Assembly (NCBI GenBank): GCA_028278545.1
Contig: JANQED010000152.1
Coordinates: forward strand, 186,001 to 250,000
Direction of reading: 5' to 3'
DNA from: Anaerolineales bacterium
GTDB taxonomy: Bacteria > Chloroflexota > Anaerolineae > Anaerolineales > UBA11858
Length of the DNA stretch: 64,000 nt
The translations under genes and the position numbers were made by a program. A model generated the notes under the pieces. The model did no database searches. It was not told the origin of the DNA and saw nothing but the letters and a program-made list of their open reading frames with translations. Position 1 is the first letter of the stretch, and each line of letters opens with the position of its first letter. Of the stretch, positions 45,626-53,905 are shown in pieces.

Positions 45626-46096
45626 ATGGATTTTAACAGTGGCGACAAAGCAATCCATTTAGTCCACGGCCTCGGCTACATAGCAGATATCGAAGACAAA
45701 ACGGTTCACGATCACATCGTTAGCTGTTATGTATTTCAAACACCTTCACTTACAGTTTGGGTGCCTGTTGAAGATCAGCACAACCTGCGTGCACCGAAAT
45801 CGAAGAGTGAGTTCGAAGATCTATTTCCAGTATTACAAAACCCAAATGAGCCGCTTCCAGAAGATCATCTTCAACGTAAGAAGCAGCTCCTCGAGCTGTT
45901 GAAGGATGGACAGCTGATTTCTATTTGCCGCGTTGTCCGTGATCTGTCTGATTATGGGAATACTGTAAAGCTTAGTGATATAGACAAGGCCATTCACGAG
46001 CGTGCAATAAATTCGCTTCTTGTAGAGTGGGTATATACTTTCTCAATCCCAATGCTTCAGGCTAGAAAGATGATGGCAGAGTTTTTGAGTGCGTAG
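45626..46096 (+). CDS. CarD/CdnL-like RNA polymerase-binding protein
   Basis: A 156-aa protein. Residues 1-60 match the CarD/CdnL/TRCF RNAP-interacting domain (FNSGDKAIHLVHGLGYIADIEDKTV ... VWVPVED), which binds the beta lobe of polymerase. The helical rest (LSDIDKAIHERAINSLLVEWVYTF) resembles the C-domain that contacts promoter DNA near the -10. It may tune rRNA-type promoters or stress responses. It has clearly more A+T than its neighbours and stands, with a cold-shock gene, between two copies of the 120-bp repeat, which suggests acquisition. Confidence 0.75.
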   Translation: MDFNSGDKAIHLVHGLGYIADIEDKTVHDHIVSCYVFQTPSLTVWVPVEDQHNLRAPKSKSEFEDLFPVLQNPNEPLPEDHLQRKKQLLELLKDGQLISICRVVRDLSDYGNTVKLSDIDKAIHERAINSLLVEWVYTFSIPMLQARKMMAEFLSA

Positions 46097-46248
46097 TACA
46101 AAAACTCTAATAAAAGTATTGCACACAGATTTCGGTTATGTGCTAAACTACAGAGCTTGTTAAACAGAAGTTCTGATAAAAAGATAAACCTTTGATTTGG
46201 AACCCATGCGTAACCCAGCAAAATCTAAAAAGAAAGGAGTTCCAAGTC

Positions 46249-46455
46249 ATGTCTAGAGAACAAGGTACTGTAAAATGGTTCAATGGCGGTAAAGGCTACG
46301 GCTTTATCGAGCGCGATGCGGGTGGAGACGTTTTTGTTCACTTCAATGCGATTGTTGCAGAAGGCTTCAAAACCCTTGATGAAGGTCAACGTGTAGAATT
46401 TACCGTCGAGCAGGGCCAAAAAGGCCCCAGCGCTCAGAATGTTGTAGCTCTCTAA
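46249..46455 (+). CDS. Cold-shock protein (CspA family)
   Basis: A 68-aa OB-fold RNA chaperone. RNP1 is KGYGFIERD and RNP2 is DVFVHFNAI; the opening [15 protein letters not shown] is diagnostic. The start is ATG 46249 with AGGAG 9 nt upstream. The leader from about 46150 is long (about 90 nt) and AT-rich, as in cold-regulated csp genes, and a TGCTAAACT extended -10 lies at 46140-46148. A perfect terminator follows. Confidence 0.95.
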   Translation: MSREQGTVKWFNGGKGYGFIERDAGGDVFVHFNAIVAEGFKTLDEGQRVEFTVEQGQKGPSAQNVVAL

Positions 46456-46475
46456 TACAAAAGATTGATACTGAC

Positions 46476-46513
46476 AATAACAGGGCAACTTCACTTAGTT
46501 GCCCTGTTATTTT
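46476..46513 (+). terminator. Terminator after the cold-shock gene
   Basis: AATAACAGGGCAACT (46476-46490), a 6-nt loop, and its exact complement (46497-46511), followed by a TTT run. A 15-bp perfect stem. Confidence 0.92.
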
Positions 46514-46678
46514 ATACATGTTGATTGCGCCTTTGCCGGAGTTTCAAATAGGTTGGCTGAGGTTTAGCGCCTTTCCAGGGGTTGATTAAAGGTGCAACCG
46601 TGTAAGGATAATAGAAGCTGTCTTGAGCGCCCTCACTAAAGAAGAGGTCGCAGGGCCGTGCTGCTTTTGAGCATCCCT

Positions 46679-46799
46679 GGGAGTGGTGAGGTCCGTAGTG
46701 ATCTTCTGGTTTTTACGCTCAGGCATAGCAAATTCTAGCTGGAATTGCGCTGTCTAGTTCGTATCTGTGCGTTTTACCACCGGTATTTTCACCGCTCCC
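46679..46799. repeat. 120-bp repeat element, copy 2
   Basis: Ends are GGGAGTGGTGA and TCACCGCTCCC, inverted with one mismatch. Same orientation as copy 1; nearly all differences are transitions. No ORF. It fills most of the 369-nt gap between csp and dnaG; the remainder holds the dnaG promoter region. Confidence 0.8.
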
Positions 46800-46835
46800 A
46801 ATGATGCAACCTGGGGGTGTCCATCCTTGACGCGG

Positions 46836-46858
46836 TATAATGGGTTCAGCGCTGAACC
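46836..46858 (+). promoter_or_regulatory. dnaG-sigA -10 box with palindromic operator
   Basis: TATAAT (46836-46841) is followed at once by the perfect 16-bp palindrome GGTTCAGCGCTGAACC (46843-46858), covering the expected start site. No good -35 at 17 nt. It is a likely repressor site for the dnaG operon, with no known regulator assigned. Confidence 0.55.
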
Positions 46859-46882
46859 TAATTATGCCCCTTGTCCACCAAA

Positions 46883-48802
46883 ATGACTGCCATTGACGAA
46901 ATAAAAGCCCGGCTCGATATCGTCGATATCGTCTCTAATAGCGTAGAACTCAGGCGTTCGGGCAAAAGCTACTCTGGCTTTTGTCCTTTCCACCATAACA
47001 CGCGCACACCGGCTTTTGCAGTCTTCCCGGATACAGGCACCTGGCGCTGTTTCGGGGAGTGCAACGAAGGCGGCGACATCTTCAGCTATGTCATGAAGAA
47101 AGAGGGCTGGGATTTCCCCACCGCGCTCAGAGAATTAGCCGACCAAGCTGGCATAGAACTGAAGCCCCTGACCCCTCAAGAGCAAGAAAGATATGAAGAG
47201 TACGACCGCCTGCGCGAGCTACTCGAAAGCGCGGTGACCTTCTTCCGTCACCAGTTGCACAATTCAGCGCCGGGGCAAAAAGCTCTCCAGTATCTTAACG
47301 ACCGGGGATTCAATGACGAAATCATCGAAACCTTTGGCATCGGCTACGCCCCCAACTCTTGGGAGGCCGCCACGGATCACTTCAAGGCCAAAGGCTACAC
47401 TGAGGCCGATCTGATCGACGCCGGACTGGTTTCCGAACGCGAGTCGGGGGGTGTCTATGATCGCTTTCGCCACAGGATCGTGCTGCCCATCCGCGATGAC
47501 CGCGGCCGCATGGCCGGCTTTGGCGCCCGCACCCTCGACCCTGAGGGACTGCCAAAATACCTTAACTCGCCGCAAACCGACATCTTTGACAAAGGCAAAA
47601 TCCTGTTCGGTTTGGATCAGGCGCGCAAATCTATCCGCATGGAAGATCAGGTGGTGATCGTCGAAGGCTACATGGGGGTGCTGGCCCCGCACCAGCACGG
47701 CTATACCAACGTGGTCGCCACCATGGGCACCGCCTTGACGGAGGATCACCTGCGGCTCATCAAACGTTTTACCCGCCGCATCATCCTGGCGATGGACTCC
47801 GACGCCGCAGGTATCCAGGCCACATTGCGGGGCCTGGAGGTAGCCCGCCAGACTTTGGACAGGGAAGGCGAGATCAGTTTCGACGCCCGCGGGCTGCTGC
47901 GCCAAGAGGCGCGCCTCAAAGCCGATATCCGCGTCAGCACCTTGCCTGAAGGCATGGACCCGGACGACGTCATCAACCGTGACCCGGCTGATTGGGAGAC
48001 GATCATCGATGCGGCCAAGCCCATTGTTGTGCACGTGATGGAAACTCTGGCCGCAGATCGCAACCTGGATGACCCCAAGAACAAGACCGAGATCGCTGCC
48101 CAAGTTATGCCGCTAATTGGAGATGTACCCAGCTCCGTCGAGCGGGACACATACCGGCAGCAGTTAGCCCGGCTGTTACGCGTGGATGAGCGGTCTCTGC
48201 TAGAAACGCGTGGGGCGCGCACCGCCCCCGGGCGCAGGCCCCCTGCCCAGAGGTTCCCGTCCGTCCAGCCCACACCACGGGGCGCAACCGCATCGCCGTT
48301 CAAAGCCATCCATACCCGCGAGATACATCTGCTGGGGACGCTGCTCCGCCGCCCGGACCTGATCTACCATATCGACCGCCAGCTTCAAGAAGACGGCCTC
48401 AACCGCATCAAAACGCAGGATTTCCAACATACCGACCACCAAATGCTGTTCCGCCTTGTCCAGGACTCGCTCCATCAGGGAGAAAGCGAACCGCTGCACT
48501 TTGTGCTGAACCATCTACCGGAATCGATGATGCCCTTGGCCGATACGATCCTGGCCCATACAGACAAGATCGACCCTCAGGGCAAAGACGTGCTGGAAGA
48601 TTTGCTGCGGGCGTTGTTGCTGCTGCGGGCGACGGGAGTGAGCCAGCAACTGGACCACCTGCGCTATCTACAAGAAACAGCCCAAGAGCAGGGAGATATT
48701 CGAGCCAAGGAGTTTTCCAACACCATGGTTCAATATGTTGCCTTGCTGAGTCGATTGCATCGAGCACAAAATCGCTATTCAAACCATTCGCTCACGAACT
48801 AA
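46883..48802 (+). CDS. dnaG: DNA primase DnaG
   Basis: A 639-aa replicative primase. CHC2 zinc finger CPFHHNTRTPAF ... CFGECNEGGD (residues about 38-70), primase core LNDRGFNDEIIETFGIGYAP and GFGARTLD, and Toprim with VVIVEGYMGVLAPHQ and LAMDSDAAG. The usual Asp of EGYxD is Gly here, while the metal-binding Glu and DxD are kept. The helicase-binding C-domain follows a Pro/Ala linker near 450. ATG 46883 is preferred over TTG 46871. Followed 14 nt later by sigA, the classic macromolecular-synthesis pair. Confidence 0.94.
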   Translation: MTAIDEIKARLDIVDIVSNSVELRRSGKSYSGFCPFHHNTRTPAFAVFPDTGTWRCFGECNEGGDIFSYVMKKEGWDFPTALRELADQAGIELKPLTPQEQERYEEYDRLRELLESAVTFFRHQLHNSAPGQKALQYLNDRGFNDEIIETFGIGYAPNSWEAATDHFKAKGYTEADLIDAGLVSERESGGVYDRFRHRIVLPIRDDRGRMAGFGARTLDPEGLPKYLNSPQTDIFDKGKILFGLDQARKSIRMEDQVVIVEGYMGVLAPHQHGYTNVVATMGTALTEDHLRLIKRFTRRIILAMDSDAAGIQATLRGLEVARQTLDREGEISFDARGLLRQEARLKADIRVSTLPEGMDPDDVINRDPADWETIIDAAKPIVVHVMETLAADRNLDDPKNKTEIAAQVMPLIGDVPSSVERDTYRQQLARLLRVDERSLLETRGARTAPGRRPPAQRFPSVQPTPRGATASPFKAIHTREIHLLGTLLRRPDLIYHIDRQLQEDGLNRIKTQDFQHTDHQMLFRLVQDSLHQGESEPLHFVLNHLPESMMPLADTILAHTDKIDPQGKDVLEDLLRALLLLRATGVSQQLDHLRYLQETAQEQGDIRAKEFSNTMVQYVALLSRLHRAQNRYSNHSLTN

Positions 48803-48816
48803 TCTAGGCGATTGCT

Positions 48817-50403
48817 ATGACTCATTCCGATCCTCATCCTCCCGCTTCTCCAGAGCCTACGGATAATCAATCCCCCTCTATCGAAGAACTCTTATTGATC
48901 GAGGGTGATCTGTCCGCTGTCGCAGAGGGTGATCCCCAGCCTGGAAACACTTCAGAAAATGCCAGTGAGGAGGAAGATGTCGAAGCACAGGTCGTCAACG
49001 GTATGGCCGCGGCCCAAGAAGCCTTCCCTAGATTAGAAAGCGATCCTATTCGATTGTATTTCAACGATATTGGGAAGGTGGAACTCCTCGGCATCGACCA
49101 GGAATTTTGGCTATCCGCACGCATGATGGCCGTTCGCCGCCTGGATGCCATCGGACGCCAGCACCCCATGGCCCGCCGAGGCGTTTCCCCGGTTCAGAGC
49201 ATGTACCGGGCCGTCTTTGCTGAACTTAGAACGGCCTGGGATCGGGTTCGTGATGATATCAAGCGCTGGAAATTCGCCTGCCCAGATTTGTTATCCATCC
49301 TGGATGAGGCTCGCAGCTTACGAGAATCCTGGGATATCAGTCAGCCATCTTACTTGCGCAATTACCTGGATAACGGCATGTGGGGAAAAGACACTTTTTG
49401 GGACACCGTAGCCAGATATGCCTTCACGATCTTCGTTTCGATCTATGCGCTCCCCGATGAAACCACAGAAAAATTGCGCGCCTATCTCGAAAAGCATCAC
49501 AAATTGCCCACCAAACGGACTTTTTCCCGCTATTTGCCCTCAGATGAGATCCTAAACCAGAACGTACAGTATCTGCGCAACCTTTCTCGTGAAGCGCATA
49601 ATAGGATCATCCGCGCCAACCTGCGTCTGGTGGTCAGCGTGGCAAAGCGATATACCGGCCGGGGCAATTCTTTTTTGGACCTGATTCAAGAAGGTAATGT
49701 GGGCTTATTACGGGCAGTCTCTAAGTTTGACCCTACCCGAGGCTATAAGTTCAGCACCTATGCCACCTGGTGGATTCGTCAGTCGGTCAGCCGCTCGATC
49801 GCCGATCAAGCCCGGACCATCCGTATCCCGGTGCACGTCCACGAGACGATCAATCGCCTGGCTCGCATCCAGCGCGATTTGACCCAGGAATTGAACCGCG
49901 AACCCACCCATGAGGAAGTGGCCCTCGAGTCCGGCTTCCTGAAGCCGCAAGATGTGCTCATGATCCGACGCGCTGCAATGGAAGGCACTACCCTGCCCTT
50001 GGAGTTAAACCGCCGTCTCCAACGGGCCGCTCGCAAGGTATCCCGTACCTTGCAATCCTCGGAGGCGCCCCTCTCTCTGGACAGCCCGGTAGGCAACGAT
50101 GAAGATAACAACCAGTTGGGAGACTTCATCGAAGACGAGGAGGCCACACAGCCTGTCGATGCGGCGGCGCGCGAGATGCTTCGCGAGCAGGTCAAAAACG
50201 CCTTGGCGATCCTTTCCGAACGTGAGCGCCAGGTATTAGAATTACGTTTCGGTTTGCTGGATGGCAAAGACCACACCCTGGAGGAGGTCGGCCAATATTT
50301 CAACGTCACGCGCGAGCGTATTCGTCAGATCGAGGCCAAGGCCTTACGAAAACTTCGCCACCCCACCCGCAGCCGCCATCTGCGAGAATACCTCGAAACT
50401 TGA
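48817..50403 (+). CDS. sigA: Principal sigma factor (RpoD/SigA)
   Basis: A 528-aa group 1 sigma-70 factor. An acidic N-terminal region, region 1.2 ([17 protein letters not shown]), a non-conserved insertion (about 110-250), then region 2 ([67 protein letters not shown]), region 3 and region 4 ([49 protein letters not shown]). The near-consensus -10 boxes seen in this window fit its region 2.4. Co-transcribed with dnaG. Confidence 0.96.
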   Translation: MTHSDPHPPASPEPTDNQSPSIEELLLIEGDLSAVAEGDPQPGNTSENASEEEDVEAQVVNGMAAAQEAFPRLESDPIRLYFNDIGKVELLGIDQEFWLSARMMAVRRLDAIGRQHPMARRGVSPVQSMYRAVFAELRTAWDRVRDDIKRWKFACPDLLSILDEARSLRESWDISQPSYLRNYLDNGMWGKDTFWDTVARYAFTIFVSIYALPDETTEKLRAYLEKHHKLPTKRTFSRYLPSDEILNQNVQYLRNLSREAHNRIIRANLRLVVSVAKRYTGRGNSFLDLIQEGNVGLLRAVSKFDPTRGYKFSTYATWWIRQSVSRSIADQARTIRIPVHVHETINRLARIQRDLTQELNREPTHEEVALESGFLKPQDVLMIRRAAMEGTTLPLELNRRLQRAARKVSRTLQSSEAPLSLDSPVGNDEDNNQLGDFIEDEEATQPVDAAAREMLREQVKNALAILSERERQVLELRFGLLDGKDHTLEEVGQYFNVTRERIRQIEAKALRKLRHPTRSRHLREYLET

Positions 50404-50415
50404 ATGGAGCTTTTT

Positions 50416-51987
50416 ATGAGTACTTTCCAACTTACTTACGCCACCATGTTCGACCCGCCCGAAGAGTTGCACACGCGTTACGAAGCAGCCCTGGCTGAAG
50501 CACGGGCGACATTAGGGGCAGAATATGGCATGACCATCAACGGCGAAGAGGTCTACGCAAAACACACTTTCAAGAGTCACAACCCTGCAAATACCGAAGA
50601 AATACTGGGCCTCTTCCAGACCGGCACTGCCGAAGATGCCGAGAATGCCGTCGCTGCTGCTAAAGCGGCTTTCCCAACCTGGAGTCGTACTCCCTGGCAG
50701 GAACGCGTACAATTGCTGAACAAGGCCGCCGATATCATCGATGAACGTATATTCGATATTGCTGCGGCCACATCCCTTGAAGTGAGCAAAAACCGCATGG
50801 AAGCCCTTGGCGATGTTGCCGAAGCCCCGGCGTTGATCCGCTGGGCCTGCGATGAAATGGAGCGGAACCAGGGCTTCGTGACAAAGATGGGAGAAGACCC
50901 TCTGGTTGGCTACCATGCCAGGAACTACTCAGTGCTGCGCCCCTATGGGGTATGGCTGGTGATCAGCCCCTTTAACTTCCCGGCTGCGCTGACCGGTGGC
51001 CCTGTTGGGGCAGCCCTAGTAGCCGGCAATACTGTGGTGATGAAACCCGCCACAGACACCCCCTGGACTGTGCGCCTGCTGGCGGAATGCTTCGTCGATG
51101 CTGGACTTCCCGAGGGGGCCGTCAACTACGTCACTGGCTCCGGAAGCGTGCTCGGGCAAGCATTGGTTGACAGCCCCGATTTGGATGGCCTGACCTTTAC
51201 AGGCTCCTATGATGTGGGCATGGGCATCTTCCGCAGTTTTGCCCAGGGCAAATACATCCGCCCCACGATATTGGAATTGGGTGGTAAGAATCCCGCCATC
51301 GTCTCCCGCCATGCCGATGTGGAGTGTGCCGCGCTGGGTATCGTCCGTTCTGCTTTTGGGTTGCAGGGGCAGAAATGCTCTGCTTGCTCGCGGGTTTATA
51401 TCGAAGAACCGCTCTACGACCAGACGGTCGATCGCATCGTCGAACTCACCAGCGAACTCAGGGTGGGCGACCCCACGGATCGTTCTACCTATATGGGCCC
51501 GGTGGTCAACAGTTGGGCTTACCGGGATTTCCTGACCTTCAGCGATGAACTCAGAGAAGCAGGCACGATCTTGACGGGTGGCGAGGTTCTCACTGAAGGC
51601 GATTTCATCAATGGTTATTTCTGCTCTCCAACAATCGCGGCCGATGTGCCCTTGGAGCACCGCCTCTGGAAGCATGAGATGTTCCTGCCGATCACGCTGG
51701 TCCACAAGGTGGAGAGCCTCGAGGAGGCCATGGCCCTGGCCAATGACGTCGATTACGGCCTCACCTCCGGGTTCTACGGGGACGAAGAGGAGGCCAGTTG
51801 GTTCTTTGACAACACCCAGGCTGGGGTCAATTACGCCAACCGACCCCAAGGCGCGACCACCGGCGCCTGGCCCGGCTTCCAACCCTTTGGCGGCTGGAAA
51901 GGTTCCGGCTCTAGCGGTAAGAACGCCGGCGGGTACTATTACCTTCAACTCTATATGCACGAGCAGATTCAGACTTTGATCGAATAA
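50416..51987 (+). CDS. L-glutamate gamma-semialdehyde (P5C) dehydrogenase
   Basis: A 523-aa NAD-dependent aldehyde dehydrogenase of the RocA/PutA P5CDH group, which oxidises glutamate semialdehyde to glutamate in proline and arginine breakdown. Seen: VISPFNFPAALTGGPVGAALVAGNTVVMKP, ILELGGKNPAIVSRHAD (catalytic Glu), GLQGQKCSACSRVYIE (nucleophile Cys), ANRPQGATTGAWPGFQPFGGWKGSGSSGKNAGG, close to P5CDH. ATG 50416 has GGAG 8 nt upstream. No proline dehydrogenase is adjacent. It may be a read-through partner of sigA, 12 nt before it. Confidence 0.88.
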   Translation: MSTFQLTYATMFDPPEELHTRYEAALAEARATLGAEYGMTINGEEVYAKHTFKSHNPANTEEILGLFQTGTAEDAENAVAAAKAAFPTWSRTPWQERVQLLNKAADIIDERIFDIAAATSLEVSKNRMEALGDVAEAPALIRWACDEMERNQGFVTKMGEDPLVGYHARNYSVLRPYGVWLVISPFNFPAALTGGPVGAALVAGNTVVMKPATDTPWTVRLLAECFVDAGLPEGAVNYVTGSGSVLGQALVDSPDLDGLTFTGSYDVGMGIFRSFAQGKYIRPTILELGGKNPAIVSRHADVECAALGIVRSAFGLQGQKCSACSRVYIEEPLYDQTVDRIVELTSELRVGDPTDRSTYMGPVVNSWAYRDFLTFSDELREAGTILTGGEVLTEGDFINGYFCSPTIAADVPLEHRLWKHEMFLPITLVHKVESLEEAMALANDVDYGLTSGFYGDEEEASWFFDNTQAGVNYANRPQGATTGAWPGFQPFGGWKGSGSSGKNAGGYYYLQLYMHEQIQTLIE

Positions 51988-52114
51988 AGCCCACCGTGCA
52001 GCCAGAGTTGGGCCGGGAAGATGATCGCTGGAGAGGGGAAATGCCGCGACATCGAGATTTGTGGCAGTAATAGTTACTAATGGCCCGTTAACTGAGAGCT
52101 GCCGGTCGATAAAC

Positions 52115-52993
52115 GTGTTCAAAACAATCTTCATCAACCCCGAAGAGGGGCGCCTGCGAGCCGGCTGGCGCTTGCTGGCGCATTTCTTCATCCTGGCGGC
52201 CTCACTGGTCACTTTTGGCGTCGTCCTGTCGCCGCTGTTCGTTTGGGCCGAACGTCAAGGCATTTCCTCCCTGACCATCATCAGCCTGGTGGGGTTGGGC
52301 GGCATCACTAGCTCGGTGTTCATCGCCCGCCGTTTTGTGGACAAACGCTCTTTCGCCAGCCTGGGGCTGAAATTGAGTTGGCAGGCCATAGGGGATCTGC
52401 TCTTCGGTATTGCCCTCACCGCCGCCATGATGGGGCTGATCTACTCCATCGAATGGGTTACAGGCTGGCTGGCCTTCGACGGCTTCGCATGGGAGTTTCA
52501 AAGCCCAGGCCGAGTGGCCCGCGAAGTGCTGATCATGTTAACTATCTATACCTTCGTCGGCTGGCAGGAAGAGTTGCTGGCACGCGGCTATTGGCTTCAA
52601 AACCTGGAAGAAGGCCTCAACACAGATTGGGCGGTCTTCATCTCCTCGTTGTTCTTCTCTTTGGCACACTACAGCAATCCCGGCTTTGCCTGGGCACCTC
52701 TGTTGGGACTGCTGATTTCAGGGATTTTCCTGGCGTTCGCTTATTTACGTACCCGGGGTCTTTGGCTGCCCATTGGTCTGCACATCGGCTGGAATTTCTT
52801 CGAAGGCACCGTTTTCGGCTTCCAGGTCAGCGGCACGGAGTCATATCGGCTGATCCTGCAAACGGTCGAAGGCCCCGCCCTCTGGACAGGGGGCGCTTTT
52901 GGGCCTGAGGCTGGGCTGGTGCTGCTCCCGGGGCTGGCATTGGGAGTCGCTGCCATCTGGTGGTACACCCGCAAGAGCTCCCCCACGAAATGA
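52115..52993 (+). CDS. CPBP-family intramembrane protease
   Basis: A 292-aa membrane protein of the CAAX-protease/bacteriocin-processing (Abi) family, with seven to eight spans. The motifs are EExxxR-like QEELLARGYWLQ, FFSLAHY and LHIGWNFFEGT, the three catalytic blocks of the glutamate-type protease. The substrate is unknown. The first codon is probably GTG 52115 (FKTIFINPEEGRLRAGWRLL); GTG 52061 is the longer option. Standalone gene. Confidence 0.82.
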   Translation: MFKTIFINPEEGRLRAGWRLLAHFFILAASLVTFGVVLSPLFVWAERQGISSLTIISLVGLGGITSSVFIARRFVDKRSFASLGLKLSWQAIGDLLFGIALTAAMMGLIYSIEWVTGWLAFDGFAWEFQSPGRVAREVLIMLTIYTFVGWQEELLARGYWLQNLEEGLNTDWAVFISSLFFSLAHYSNPGFAWAPLLGLLISGIFLAFAYLRTRGLWLPIGLHIGWNFFEGTVFGFQVSGTESYRLILQTVEGPALWTGGAFGPEAGLVLLPGLALGVAAIWWYTRKSSPTK

Positions 52994-53104
52994 ATTCATC
53001 GACTCACGAAAAGCTTGTCTCCGCGTCGGACTTGACAATCCAACGGGAGCAATTTTCGTTTATACTTGTAGGGCGATTAACCCAATAATAAGGAGAAGAA
53101 CATC

Positions 53105-53833
53105 ATGCGTTTAGAACCCCCCGTACCCGTTTCACGAGAAGAATATACCGTAAACGTGCGCGACATCGAACCCCTGCTCCAGGGCTATGCAATGAAGACA
53201 AAGCCCTGGCCGGATGCCACCATCACTCTGCGAGATGGCAGCGAGATGTACGTCCGCGAGGCCAAAGTCGAAGAATCTTTGGCCCTGATGGAATACGTCA
53301 AGCGAGTGATGTTCGAGGCCGACCACGATTTCTATGACATCGTCGGCGCGAGAGTATATGCAGAGCTATTAGGATGGTACCGTAAACGCATTAAAGACCC
53401 ATATGTGCTTGTTGGCATGATCGACGGTGAACTGGCCGGTTTGGTCAACGGCCGTCTGATGAACGAAGACATCAACATCAGCCATCACACGATGACCTTC
53501 CGCCGGGGTGGCCGCGTGGGTGCTGCTCTCTTCTACTGCAAGGCCTACTATGCCTTTGAAGTGCTCAAGCAAAAGGAATTCTGGTCCACCTACGAGAGTT
53601 ATAATGGTTGGCGGATTGGATTCTTAGGCATGGCCCAGCCCAGCTACCCCTGGCCAGATGTGCAGCATGAGTTGGGAGGGGCGCGGGTTTATTACGTCAC
53701 CAAGAAATATTGGAAACAGGCCATCAAGGAGTATGCTCAGCAGTTGGTGGGTTCCCCACTCAATTTTGATGTACCAAAAGAGGTGGTCGAGATCAACAAG
53801 GAAATCCAATTCCCCAAAGACGTAACCGTTTAG
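53105..53833 (+). CDS. GNAT-like protein of unknown substrate
   Basis: A 242-aa protein with an acyltransferase-like core. The segment ATITLRDGSEMYVREAKVEESLALMEYVKRV followed by YVLVGMIDGELAGLVNGRL resembles the start of GNAT acetyltransferases (substrate helix, then beta strands 2-3), but the acetyl-CoA loop (QxxGxG) is not clear; the C-terminus is rich in Trp/Tyr. Treat as GNAT-like, not proven. It has a good AAGGAG 9 nt before ATG 53105. A long hairpin follows. Confidence 0.5.
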   Translation: MRLEPPVPVSREEYTVNVRDIEPLLQGYAMKTKPWPDATITLRDGSEMYVREAKVEESLALMEYVKRVMFEADHDFYDIVGARVYAELLGWYRKRIKDPYVLVGMIDGELAGLVNGRLMNEDINISHHTMTFRRGGRVGAALFYCKAYYAFEVLKQKEFWSTYESYNGWRIGFLGMAQPSYPWPDVQHELGGARVYYVTKKYWKQAIKEYAQQLVGSPLNFDVPKEVVEINKEIQFPKDVTV

Positions 53834-53863
53834 CAAAAACACTGCGCAATACCAAGGAAAACA

Positions 53864-53894
53864 TGCAGGCAAGAGAGCATATCTCTTGCCTGCA
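53864..53894 (+). terminator. Hairpin before the lactate permease gene
   Basis: TGCAGGCAAGAGA (53864-53876) and its exact complement (53882-53894) with a 5-nt loop. No T-run follows. It lies 12 nt before the permease start, so it may end the upstream transcript or regulate the next gene. Confidence 0.5.
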
Positions 53895-53905
53895 CCCATT
53901 TCAAC

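Noticed and set aside
46827-46841. TTGACG next to TATAAT before dnaG as a -35/-10 pair
   Set aside because: Only 3 nt separate them; the -35 must be elsewhere or weak.
53032-53066. TTGACA with TATACT as promoter of the GNAT-like gene
   Set aside because: The spacer is 23 nt, too long for a sigma-70 promoter.
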